DNA of 5,109 bases from an uncultured Haemophilus sp. (lineage in GTDB: Bacteria; Pseudomonadota; Gammaproteobacteria; Enterobacterales; Pasteurellaceae): positions 1 through 5,109 of the forward strand of contig CABSZQ010000123.1 of NCBI GenBank assembly GCA_902482195.1. The letters run 5' to 3'. The translations under genes were made by a program, and so were the position numbers. Numbering within the stretch: the first letter of the stretch is position 1; the number at the start of each line of letters is the position of its first letter. A model generated the notes under the pieces. It ran no database searches, had not been told where the DNA came from, and saw only the letters and a program-made list of their open reading frames with translations. Shown here piece by piece: positions 1 through 4,449 of the stretch.

Positions 1-1
1 G

Positions 2-67
2 AATATTGATTTATTGTTTAAAGTGGTATCAGAGAATGTGGTTTATTCGCTTGTGCCATTAAAATAA
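2..67 (+). CDS. 3' end of an unidentified upstream gene (partial)
   Basis: Frame 2 is open from the window edge to a TAA at 65-67 and gives a 21-residue C-terminus ending in VVYSLVPLK. The codons (GTG, GTA, TCA, GAG, GTT, TCG, CTT) look like coding usage, and the DNA turns sharply AT-rich right after the stop, as expected at a gene end. The piece is too short to assign a family and I do not recognise it. It is not the end of FtsX, which often precedes rpoH in other gamma-proteobacteria, as far as I can judge. No convincing terminator follows it, so some readthrough into rpoH is possible. An open frame of this length can occur by chance, hence the moderate confidence. Confidence 0.45.
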   Translation, partial: NIDLLFKVVSENVVYSLVPLK

Positions 68-92
68 TTTGAAAATTTTTATTGATTAATTT

Positions 93-120
93 GAACTTTT
101 AATCGTTAAAAACTGTCAAA
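93..120 (+). promoter_or_regulatory. Candidate sigma-E (RpoE) promoter of rpoH
   Basis: TTGAACTT at 91-98 (−35 core GAACTT at 93-98) is followed after 17 bp by TCAAA at 116-120. The sigma-E consensus is GGAACTT, about 15-16 bp, then TCAAA or TCTGA, and as I recall the E. coli rpoH P3 promoter also carries TTGAACTT. The predicted start is near 126-128, giving a leader of about 87 nt before the rpoH ATG. The spacer is one base longer than usual, which is the main weakness. Confidence 0.55.
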
Positions 121-156
121 TAGAACAAATTAAAGCTACAATAATTTTAAATATTG

Positions 157-165
157 TGCTATAAC
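157..165 (+). promoter_or_regulatory. Candidate extended −10 sigma-70 promoter of rpoH
   Basis: TGCTATAAC (157-165) fits an extended −10 element: TG, one base, then TATAAC with one mismatch to TATAAT. No good −35 lies 17 bp upstream (the hexamer near 137-142 is poor), which an extended −10 can tolerate. The predicted start near 171-172 gives a leader of about 43 nt. It would supply housekeeping transcription alongside the sigma-E-like promoter upstream. Confidence 0.45.
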
Positions 166-182
166 TAGACAGTTAATAAGTT

Positions 183-213
183 GGAGCTTAGCTCCGCATG
201 CTGTGAGGAGAAG
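183..213 (+). promoter_or_regulatory. rpoH leader with possible alternative hairpins over the ribosome binding site
   Basis: GGAGC (183-187) can pair with GCTCC (191-195) around a 3-nt loop. CTCC (192-195) can instead pair with GGAG (207-210), the Shine-Dalgarno core of rpoH, and CTT (187-189) could extend that helix by pairing with AAG (211-213) across a small bulge. The two folds share bases 187 and 192-195 and so exclude each other. Control of rpoH translation by mRNA structure is established in E. coli, although there the pairing involves coding-region elements. A switch here is inference from base pairing only. Confidence 0.3.
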
Positions 214-214
214 A

Positions 215-1057
215 ATGAATAAAGAAACTCAAATGATGTTAGTACCTCAAGGTAGCATCGAAGGTTATATTCGAGCAGCAAACGAATATCCGATGCTGAC
301 TGCAGAGGAAGAAAAAAGCTTAGCAGAACGTTTGTATTATGACGGTGATATTGAAGCAGCGAAAAAGTTAGTTTTATCACACTTACGTTTTGTTATTCAT
401 GTTGCACGTGGTTATTCAGGTTATGGATTGCCACAAGCAGATTTAATTCAAGAAGGTAATATCGGATTAATGAAAGCGGTAAAACGTTTTAATCCGGAAG
501 TGGGTGTTCGCCTTGTATCTTTTGCGGTGCATTGGATCAAAGCAGAAATCCACGAATATGTCCTTCGCAACTGGCGTATTGTGAAAGTCGCGACCACGAA
601 AGCGCAACGTAAATTGTTCTTTAACCTACGTAAAACTAAACAACGTTTAGGTTGGTTTAATGAAAACGAAGTGGATATGGTGGCGAATGAGCTTGGCGTG
701 TCAAAAGAAGATGTCATTGAAATGGAATCCCGTATGACAGGGGCTGATGTCGGCTTTGATTTGCCAACAGACGATGATGACGAAGCTTATGCACCTTCTT
801 TATATTTAGAAGATAAAAGCTCAAACTTTGCGGCAGAACTTGAAAGCGAAAACTTTGAAGAACAAGCAACAGAAAAGTTAGGTACAGCCTTAGCCAATCT
901 TGACGAACGTAGCCAAGAGATTATCAAAGCTCGTTGGTTAGATGATGAGAAAGCAACCCTTCATGATCTCGCAGCAAAATATAATGTGTCTGCAGAACGT
1001 ATTCGTCAGCTTGAAGCCAACGCATTGAAAAAACTTAAAAGTGCGGTTGATTTCTAA
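215..1057 (+). CDS. rpoH: RNA polymerase heat-shock sigma factor sigma-32 (RpoH)
   Basis: This is the alternative sigma factor that directs RNA polymerase to heat-shock promoters for chaperones and proteases. The 280-residue product is close to the 284 of E. coli and collinear with it. Region 1.2/2 includes [10 protein letters not shown] (19-28), the core-binding stretch [14 protein letters not shown] (76-89) and the −10 recognition segment around [22 protein letters not shown] (99-120). The RpoH-specific box QRKLFFNLR is at 131-139, which separates RpoH from RpoD and RpoS. Region 4.2, a helix-turn-helix for −35 binding, occupies about 248-280 with [10 protein letters not shown] chose the ATG at 215 because GAGGAG (205-210) lies just upstream; the in-frame GTG at 203 would overlap that site. 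The gene is monocistronic, with its own promoters and a terminator after the stop. A USS core lies in its last codons. Confidence 0.97.
   Translation: MNKETQMMLVPQGSIEGYIRAANEYPMLTAEEEKSLAERLYYDGDIEAAKKLVLSHLRFVIHVARGYSGYGLPQADLIQEGNIGLMKAVKRFNPEVGVRLVSFAVHWIKAEIHEYVLRNWRIVKVATTKAQRKLFFNLRKTKQRLGWFNENEVDMVANELGVSKEDVIEMESRMTGADVGFDLPTDDDDEAYAPSLYLEDKSSNFAAELESENFEEQATEKLGTALANLDERSQEIIKARWLDDEKATLHDLAAKYNVSAERIRQLEANALKKLKSAVDF
1039..1047 (+). repeat. DNA uptake signal sequence core (Hin type), inside rpoH
   Basis: An exact AAGTGCGGT lies in the 3' end of rpoH and encodes Ser-Ala-Val of the C-terminal KSAVDF. It is the core of the signal favoured by the competence machinery of Haemophilus-type Pasteurellaceae. 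Confidence 0.85.
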
Positions 1058-1074
1058 GCCGTTTTGATAAAAAG

Positions 1075-1104
1075 AAAACCTGTCGATTATCGACAGGTTT
1101 TTTG
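1075..1104 (+). terminator. Bidirectional rho-independent terminator between rpoH and plsY
   Basis: The arms at 1075-1086 (AAAACCTGTCGA) and 1090-1101 are perfectly complementary over 12 bp around a 3-nt loop. On the + strand the stem ends in a run of six T (1098-1103), which terminates rpoH. On the - strand the complement of the A-rich flank (1067-1078) supplies a T-rich tail for plsY. It lies just beyond the plsY stop at 1106 and 17 bp after the rpoH stop, so it serves both convergent genes. Confidence 0.9.
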
Positions 1105-1105
1105 T

Positions 1106-1705
1106 TTATTTCTTTTTAGATTTTCCCCACATTTTATCTTCTTGGCCTCGCCATAAGCGCTGAATATTGTCGTGGTGGCGATAAATCAGCAAGCAGCAAA
1201 CTAAGGCAACAGGGAAGGTAAATTCCGGTTTAAGCCACCAAACATAAAATGGTACGAGAAGCGCCGTAATGACCGCACTTAATGAGGAATAACGGCTAAT
1301 TAGAAATACTAGCAACCAAGTACCTAGCGTTGAACCGGCTACGCCCCAAGAGATAGGCGCAATCGCACCGAATGCGGTCGCGACACCTTTTCCGCCTTTA
1401 AACTGAAAGAAAATAGGGAAAATATGGCCTAAACATGCGCCTAATGCAACCATGCCTAATTCAAATTGCGTGAGTCCTAAATAATACCCCGCCCAAACCG
1501 GTAACATCCCTTTTAAAATATCGCAAATTAATACTGCGAGAGCCGCCCAACGTCCGCCAATACGCAATACATTTGTTGCACCAGGATTATTAGAGCCGTT
1601 TTTTCGTGGGTCAGGTAAGCCAGCTACCTTACAAATCAAAATTGCACTGGAAATCGAACCCAGTAAATAAGCAAAAATCATATAAAAAAGGGCAAATAGG
1701 CTCAT
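1106..1705 (-). CDS. plsY: Acyl-phosphate--glycerol-3-phosphate acyltransferase PlsY
   Basis: An integral inner-membrane enzyme that transfers the acyl group of acyl-phosphate (made by PlsX) to position 1 of glycerol-3-phosphate, the first committed step of phospholipid synthesis. The 199-residue product is the usual length. The three family motifs are visible: GSISSA (16-21) with [10 protein letters not shown] (39-48); GHIFP (92-96) with FKGGKG (101-106), a glycine-rich phosphate-binding loop; and RHHDNIQRL (176-184). Hydrophobic segments at about 3-24, 53-76, 82-99, 111-137 and 142-174 fit a multi-pass protein, and the tail is basic (KSKKK). I chose the ATG at 1705 because GGAG (complement of 1712-1715) sits 6 nt upstream; an in-frame GTG at 1717 would overlap that site. 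It is transcribed divergently from folB. A USS core lies at 1272-1280. Confidence 0.96.
   Translation of the reverse strand: MSLFALFYMIFAYLLGSISSAILICKVAGLPDPRKNGSNNPGATNVLRIGGRWAALAVLICDILKGMLPVWAGYYLGLTQFELGMVALGACLGHIFPIFFQFKGGKGVATAFGAIAPISWGVAGSTLGTWLLVFLISRYSSLSAVITALLVPFYVWWLKPEFTFPVALVCCLLIYRHHDNIQRLWRGQEDKMWGKSKKK
1272..1280 (-). repeat. DNA uptake signal sequence core (Hin type), inside plsY
   Basis: ACCGCACTT on the + strand, read as AAGTGCGGT on the coding strand of plsY. It encodes Ser-Ala-Val in the segment LSAVITALL, the same reading frame as the USS in rpoH. Confidence 0.85.
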
Positions 1706-1802
1706 TTTGTGCTCCACAATATTGAGTGTATTTGAAAAACTTGTTCGTTATTTTAACCAAACTTGATAGCATAAGCCCACTATATTTTTACAGGAATGAG
1801 AG
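1706..1802. other. Divergent plsY/folB intergenic region
   Basis: This 97-bp AT-rich gap must hold the 5' signals of both plsY (-) and folB (+). Only the ribosome binding sites are clear. TTGATA (1763-1768) and TATATT (1781-1786) resemble a −35 and −10 for folB, but the 12-bp spacer is too short, so I do not call a promoter. Confidence 0.4.
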
Positions 1803-2159
1803 ATGGATCGTATTTTTATTGAAGAATTAGTGGTCTTCGCACAAATTGGTGTGTATGACTGGGAACAACAAATCAAACAAAAGCTCATTTTTGATTTGGA
1901 AATGGCATGGGATTGTCAAAAAGCTGCCGAAACGGATGATGTGCAATATTGTCTTAATTATGCCGAAGTAAGCCAATTTATTTTAGATTATGTTCAAGCT
2001 AAGCCATTTTTATTGATTGAGCGAGTGGCTTATGAAGTAGCAGACCAATTACAACAACGTTTTGGGATTTCATGGTTACGTCTGAAATTAAGCAAACCTA
2101 AAGCGGTTGCTCAAGCAAATAATGTCGGAATTATTGTAGAACGAGGCGAATTGAAATAA
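1803..2159 (+). CDS. folB: Dihydroneopterin aldolase FolB
   Basis: This cytosolic enzyme of folate synthesis cleaves 7,8-dihydroneopterin to 6-hydroxymethyl-7,8-dihydropterin and glycolaldehyde, and many homologues also epimerise the substrate to dihydromonapterin. The 118-residue product is one complete FolB domain of family length. Recognisable stretches are IGVYDWEQ (15-22), the DDVxYCLNYAEV region (45-56), FLLIERVAYEVA (69-80) and LSKPKAVAQANNVG (96-109). E21, Y53, E73 and K98 fall where active-site residues lie in characterised homologues (E22, Y54, E74 and K100 in S. aureus). The family forms ring-shaped homo-octamers. The ATG at 1803 has AGGA (1792-1795) 7 nt upstream. It stands alone, divergent from plsY and closed by the USS-pair terminator. 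Confidence 0.95.
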   Translation: MDRIFIEELVVFAQIGVYDWEQQIKQKLIFDLEMAWDCQKAAETDDVQYCLNYAEVSQFILDYVQAKPFLLIERVAYEVADQLQQRFGISWLRLKLSKPKAVAQANNVGIIVERGELK

Positions 2160-2172
2160 TCGCGGAAAATTG

Positions 2173-2181
2173 ACCGCACTT
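2173..2181 (-). repeat. DNA uptake signal sequence core, left arm of terminator
   Basis: ACCGCACTT is the exact complement of the Hin-type core. It forms the left arm of the folB terminator. Confidence 0.85.
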
Positions 2182-2197
2182 TGGAAATATCAAAACA

Positions 2198-2206
2198 AAG
2201 TGCGGT
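2198..2206 (+). repeat. DNA uptake signal sequence core, right arm of terminator
   Basis: An exact AAGTGCGGT followed by the AT-rich TCATTTTTT, as in extended USSs. It forms the right arm of the folB terminator. Confidence 0.85.
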
Positions 2207-2213
2207 TCATTTT

Positions 2214-2831
2214 TTAGATGTTTTTAAGCGCCAAACGGAACGCACTCATCCCACTTTTTAATACCAGTACGCTTAATATCATGCTTGCTAGCGGATCAAC
2301 CCATAACCATCCCAGAAAATAGGCACTGAGCCCCGAAAGTATCGCAATAATGGAACCGAATAAATCGGTCAGTACATGTAGATACGCTGCTTTGATATTG
2401 AGATTATCATGATCGCTGTTCAACATTATCTTTGCAACGAGAAGATTCACCAATAATCCGAGTGATGCTACCCCAAGCATCGGTAATGCCATCATCTCGA
2501 TGGGATTTTGCCAACGTTGAATCGCTTCAACCAAAATCATCAATGCGACGACGATCAGTGAGCCACTATTGAGTATGGCGATATAGCGTTGCTTTTGAGC
2601 GGATAAGAAAAGTGCCAACAGCGCTAAAAATAATGACAGGCTATCATTTGCCATATGCCCTGCATCAGCCATTAATGCTAAGCTGTTAAACCAATATCCC
2701 CCAAGAAATTCAATGATCATAAAGCCTGTAATGACGATAAAACTGAATGCTAAAATTTTTTTATTTTGTGGAATATGGTCGTGATGCTCATGAGCGTGCT
2801 CGTGGTGTTCATGAGAATGGTGGTGAGACAT
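2214..2831 (-). CDS. Short cation diffusion facilitator (zinc-type) efflux protein without C-terminal domain
   Basis: A predicted inner-membrane proton/metal antiporter of the CDF family (ZitB/CzcD-like). The N-terminus is histidine-rich, with 11 His among residues 3-19 (H3 HHSHEHHEHAHEHHDH), a likely cytosolic metal-binding tail. Six membrane segments are visible at about 27-48, 50-77, 87-106, 114-137, 148-173 and 177-192. Both halves of the transport site are present as HxxxD: H59/D63 in MADAGHMAND and H152/D156 in HVLTDLFGS, the pairing typical of zinc-preferring members. The protein is only 205 residues, against about 300 for the family: it ends right after TM6 and lacks the cytosolic metal-sensing, dimerising domain. 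The TM2-TM3 loop is also about 12 residues short compared with ZitB from memory, and the usual FGxxR motif is missing. The ribosome binding site AAGGAA lies 4 nt before the ATG. It is divergent from a MerR regulator and has a MerR-type promoter. The metal (zinc, perhaps cadmium or cobalt) is inferred. Confidence 0.88.
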   Translation of the reverse strand: MSHHHSHEHHEHAHEHHDHIPQNKKILAFSFIVITGFMIIEFLGGYWFNSLALMADAGHMANDSLSLFLALLALFLSAQKQRYIAILNSGSLIVVALMILVEAIQRWQNPIEMMALPMLGVASLGLLVNLLVAKIMLNSDHDNLNIKAAYLHVLTDLFGSIIAILSGLSAYFLGWLWVDPLASMILSVLVLKSGMSAFRLALKNI

Positions 2832-2868
2832 ATTGTTCCTTATTGTGTACTTGATTAACTTGGGGTAA

Positions 2869-2899
2869 AGTATAAAGCCCGTAGCAACTACAAGGTCAA
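2869..2899 (-). promoter_or_regulatory. MerR-type promoter/operator driving the CDF efflux gene
   Basis: On the - strand TTGACC (2899-2894) and TATACT (2874-2869) are separated by 19 bp. This over-long spacer is the hallmark of promoters that a MerR-family activator remodels when it binds metal. The spacer contains the dyad GTAGcaaCTAC (2881-2891, + strand), extended by outer pairs C2878/G2894 and A2876/T2896, resembling CadR/PbrR-type operators. The predicted start is near 2862, leaving about 30 nt of leader before the CDF ATG. Confidence 0.8.
2871..2876 (+). promoter_or_regulatory. Weak candidate −10 for the MerR-family gene
   Basis: TATAAA on the + strand lies 41 bp before the merR-type ATG and shares bases with the −10 of the opposing CDF promoter. 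No good −35 is found at 16-18 bp: TTGATT (2851-2856) is only 14 bp away. If real, polymerase binding in the two directions would be mutually exclusive and the regulator would repress its own gene by occupying the operator. Confidence 0.3.
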
Positions 2900-2916
2900 G
2901 GCTTGATTTTAAACAA

Positions 2917-3300
2917 ATGAAGATTCACGAACTCAGCAAACAAAGCGGTATTCATTTAGAAACCATTCGTTATTATGAAAAAATGGGTTTAATGCCGGCG
3001 CCTAAACGGCTGGCAAATGGTTATCGAGATTATGATGAAGCCAGTTTGAAGCAATTAAAATTTATTAAAACCTGTCGAGCGTTAGATTTTAGCTTGGCCG
3101 AAATTAAATTTTTTAATGAGATGAAAACGCAGCAATCTCAACATTGTGAAGTGGATAGTATGTTGGCGAAACATTTGGTTTCAGTCGAAGAAAAAATTGC
3201 CGAACTGACTGAAATTAAACATTTTCTACAAAGTTTAATTACCGAAGATGATCATCAAGCCGCAGATTGTAAAGCAATGGCCCAATTAAAAGCCTATTAA
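2917..3300 (+). CDS. MerR-family metal-responsive transcriptional regulator (CadR/PbrR/ZntR-like)
   Basis: A dimeric DNA-binding activator that, with metal bound, realigns a 19-bp-spacer promoter. The 127 residues comprise a winged helix-turn-helix (about 1-70: MKIHELSKQSG, ETIRYYEKMGL at 15-25, NGYRDYDE at 34-41), a dimerisation helix (about 80-108) and a short C-terminal metal loop. Its cysteines are C53, C77 and C118. C77 in the motif HCEVDSMLAKH and C118 in AADCKAMAQL align with C77 and C119 of CadR as I recall it; the middle ligand C112 is replaced by Asp (D111), with D112 and H113 next to it. It lacks the CC pair of ZntR. The adjacent CDF gene is the evident target, suggesting zinc or a similar divalent metal. 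No good Shine-Dalgarno precedes the ATG (nearest AAGG at 2899-2902 is 14 nt away), implying weak or unusual initiation. The start is set by alignment with the family N-terminus. Confidence 0.9.
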   Translation: MKIHELSKQSGIHLETIRYYEKMGLMPAPKRLANGYRDYDEASLKQLKFIKTCRALDFSLAEIKFFNEMKTQQSQHCEVDSMLAKHLVSVEEKIAELTEIKHFLQSLITEDDHQAADCKAMAQLKAY

Positions 3301-3307
3301 GTGCGGT
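3299..3307 (+). repeat. DNA uptake signal sequence core at the end of the MerR-family gene
   Basis: An exact AAGTGCGGT whose first two bases are the last two of the TAA stop codon (3298-3300). It is followed by CTAAAAAATAT, matching the AT-rich flank of extended Hin-type USSs. Confidence 0.85.
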
Positions 3308-3308
3308 C

Positions 3309-3346
3309 TAAAAAATATCAAAAATCCGCACATTGATGTGCGGATT
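3309..3346 (-). terminator. Rho-independent terminator of the ABC-nnrS unit
   Basis: The arms AATCCGCACA (3323-3332) and TGTGCGGATT (3337-3346) form a perfect 10-bp stem around TTGA. Read on the - strand the stem runs into TTTTTGATATTTTTTA, a strong U-rich tail, 5 bp after the nnrS stop at 3352. On the + strand the hairpin is followed by GGTCATTATTC, which is not U-rich, so termination of the convergent MerR-family transcript here should be weaker. Confidence 0.85.
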
Positions 3347-3351
3347 GGTCA

Positions 3352-4449
3352 TTATTCTGGATCATCTGTAAACGCGTTGTTTCGGAATATTGGGACAAAG
3401 GTTGCGAGATAAAGCACAAACACAATGGCAATTAAAATAGCCGGAATCGTGATAAAAAACAGCTCGTCCACATACATTAAACAAGCCCGGGAAAGTGCCG
3501 CCGTGAAAAGACAAAGCACGGCAAGGCGACAGAGTTTTGGATAATCCAGTTTCGTAAAGCCGCTATGCCATAATCCCGCGGTGAGCCAAATCATTATCAT
3601 ACTGCCGAGAATCCCGCCGAGTGTCACCATGTGTAATGGATCGGCAGTAGGCTCATCAATTAATTTATTTATGCCAATCCACAAATAGCCAATCGCGGCG
3701 AACAATTGAAGGAAATAATAAGTGCGTATGTAATGTTTACGTAGCAGTTCGTGATGATGTAATTCGCGTAACTTGGCAAGCAAAATAAAGCCAACGGCAA
3801 AGGCAGTAAAAGCGGTAGTTTGCGCAGGCAACCATAATTCTGCAGCAGCATGAAGCAACAAGAATGTGATCGCGATATTTTTATACACGATATTTGGGAT
3901 AAATACGGGATCTTTCAATGTACTTTCTTTCAGTGCCTCTGCGCCTAATAGAATGCTGACTCGAATTGATACAAACATCACCGCCGCCATATTCAAATGC
4001 ACCTGTGCTCGCAATAATTTCAGACTATCAGTCATGGCGTAAGCAGTCTGGCAAACTGTAAATGCGGCAAGTAACATCAGCAAAGTAAAATTATCGGTAT
4101 TGCGATCCAACCAAAACAGCCAAGCACAAAAGAGTAACAACATGAGCCAATAAGCTGCCACTAAAAATGAGGCAGTTTGCGGGGAAAATGGCAATAATAC
4201 CAATCCAGAAAGCAAGAGCACCGCTAAAATTGTCGCAATAGGTTTTAAATTACCTTTGTAATTTGTCCATTCGAGCATGGAAGCCGTCAGAAAGCCGCCG
4301 TATGCGGCTGGTAGCATAAATTCTAAGAAAATTTTGCGGTGTAGGATGAGATCATCGGGGTTGATGAAAAAGCTCAAAGCACCAACAATCGCAAGAATGG
4401 CTGCACCAACAAAAAACGGTCGCATCGGATGGGTAAAGAAATTATTCAT
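3352..4449 (-). CDS. NnrS-family haem-copper membrane protein (nitrosative stress)
   Basis: NnrS proteins are polytopic inner-membrane proteins reported to bind haem and copper and to help cells tolerate nitric oxide; their biochemical reaction is not settled. This 365-residue protein is hydrophobic throughout, with about 10-12 segments. Family signatures are the N-terminal HPMRPFF (7-13), LHRKIFLEF...GGFLTA...EWT (36-62), H151 and R163 of VHLNMA...SIRV, LHMVTLGGILGSM (272-284) and GLWHSG (292-297). It is divergent: where the family usually has HxHE before the GFLLTA segment, only the first His remains (H37-RKI), and the conserved Arg before the late WHSG-type motif appears to be Thr. AGGAA lies 9 nt upstream of the ATG. 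The start overlaps the stop of the upstream ABC ATPase by 8 bp, indicating an operon with coupled translation. The hairpin at 3323-3346 ends the unit. Confidence 0.82.
   Translation of the reverse strand: MNNFFTHPMRPFFVGAAILAIVGALSFFINPDDLILHRKIFLEFMLPAAYGGFLTASMLEWTNYKGNLKPIATILAVLLLSGLVLLPFSPQTASFLVAAYWLMLLLFCAWLFWLDRNTDNFTLLMLLAAFTVCQTAYAMTDSLKLLRAQVHLNMAAVMFVSIRVSILLGAEALKESTLKDPVFIPNIVYKNIAITFLLLHAAAELWLPAQTTAFTAFAVGFILLAKLRELHHHELLRKHYIRTYYFLQLFAAIGYLWIGINKLIDEPTADPLHMVTLGGILGSMIMIWLTAGLWHSGFTKLDYPKLCRLAVLCLFTAALSRACLMYVDELFFITIPAILIAIVFVLYLATFVPIFRNNAFTDDPE

Larger units (their letters stand above)
2173..2215 (+). terminator. USS-pair terminator between folB and the CDF gene
   Basis: Two USS cores in opposite orientation form the arms: ACCGCACTTTG (2173-2183) and CAAAGTGCGGT (2196-2206), a perfect 11-bp stem with a 12-nt loop. 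On the + strand a run of six T (2210-2215) follows shortly after, making it the folB terminator. On the - strand the sequence beyond the stem reads CAATTTTCCGCG, a weaker tail that could serve the convergent CDF gene. Paired USSs doubling as terminators are a known Pasteurellaceae arrangement. Confidence 0.85.

Noticed and set aside
84..104. GATTAA/TTAATC hairpin as a terminator of the upstream gene
   Set aside because: The 6-bp stem has only one G-C pair and there is no proper T-run after it; it is too weak to call.
203..214. GTG at 203 as the rpoH start, adding four residues (MRRR)
   Set aside because: Those bases are the GAGGAG ribosome binding site of the ATG at 215, and the ATG start matches the family N-terminus better.
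448..717. 89-codon open frame on the - strand inside rpoH
   Set aside because: It is antisense to a highly conserved part of rpoH, with no ribosome binding site or recognisable protein.
1367..1379. AATGCGGTCG in plsY as another uptake sequence
   Set aside because: It lacks the G of the AAGTGCGGT core, so it is a partial match expected by chance.
1706..1717. GTG at 1717 as the plsY start
   Set aside because: It overlaps the GGAG that serves the ATG at 1705, has no ribosome binding site of its own, and the added residues (MEHK) are not expected in PlsY.
1763..1786. TTGATA and TATATT as a folB promoter
   Set aside because: The spacer is 12 bp, too short for a sigma-70 promoter.
3669..3851. 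60-codon hydrophobic open frame on the - strand within the nnrS-family gene
   Set aside because: It is an out-of-frame reading of a membrane protein gene, which often looks hydrophobic; the long frame has clear family motifs.
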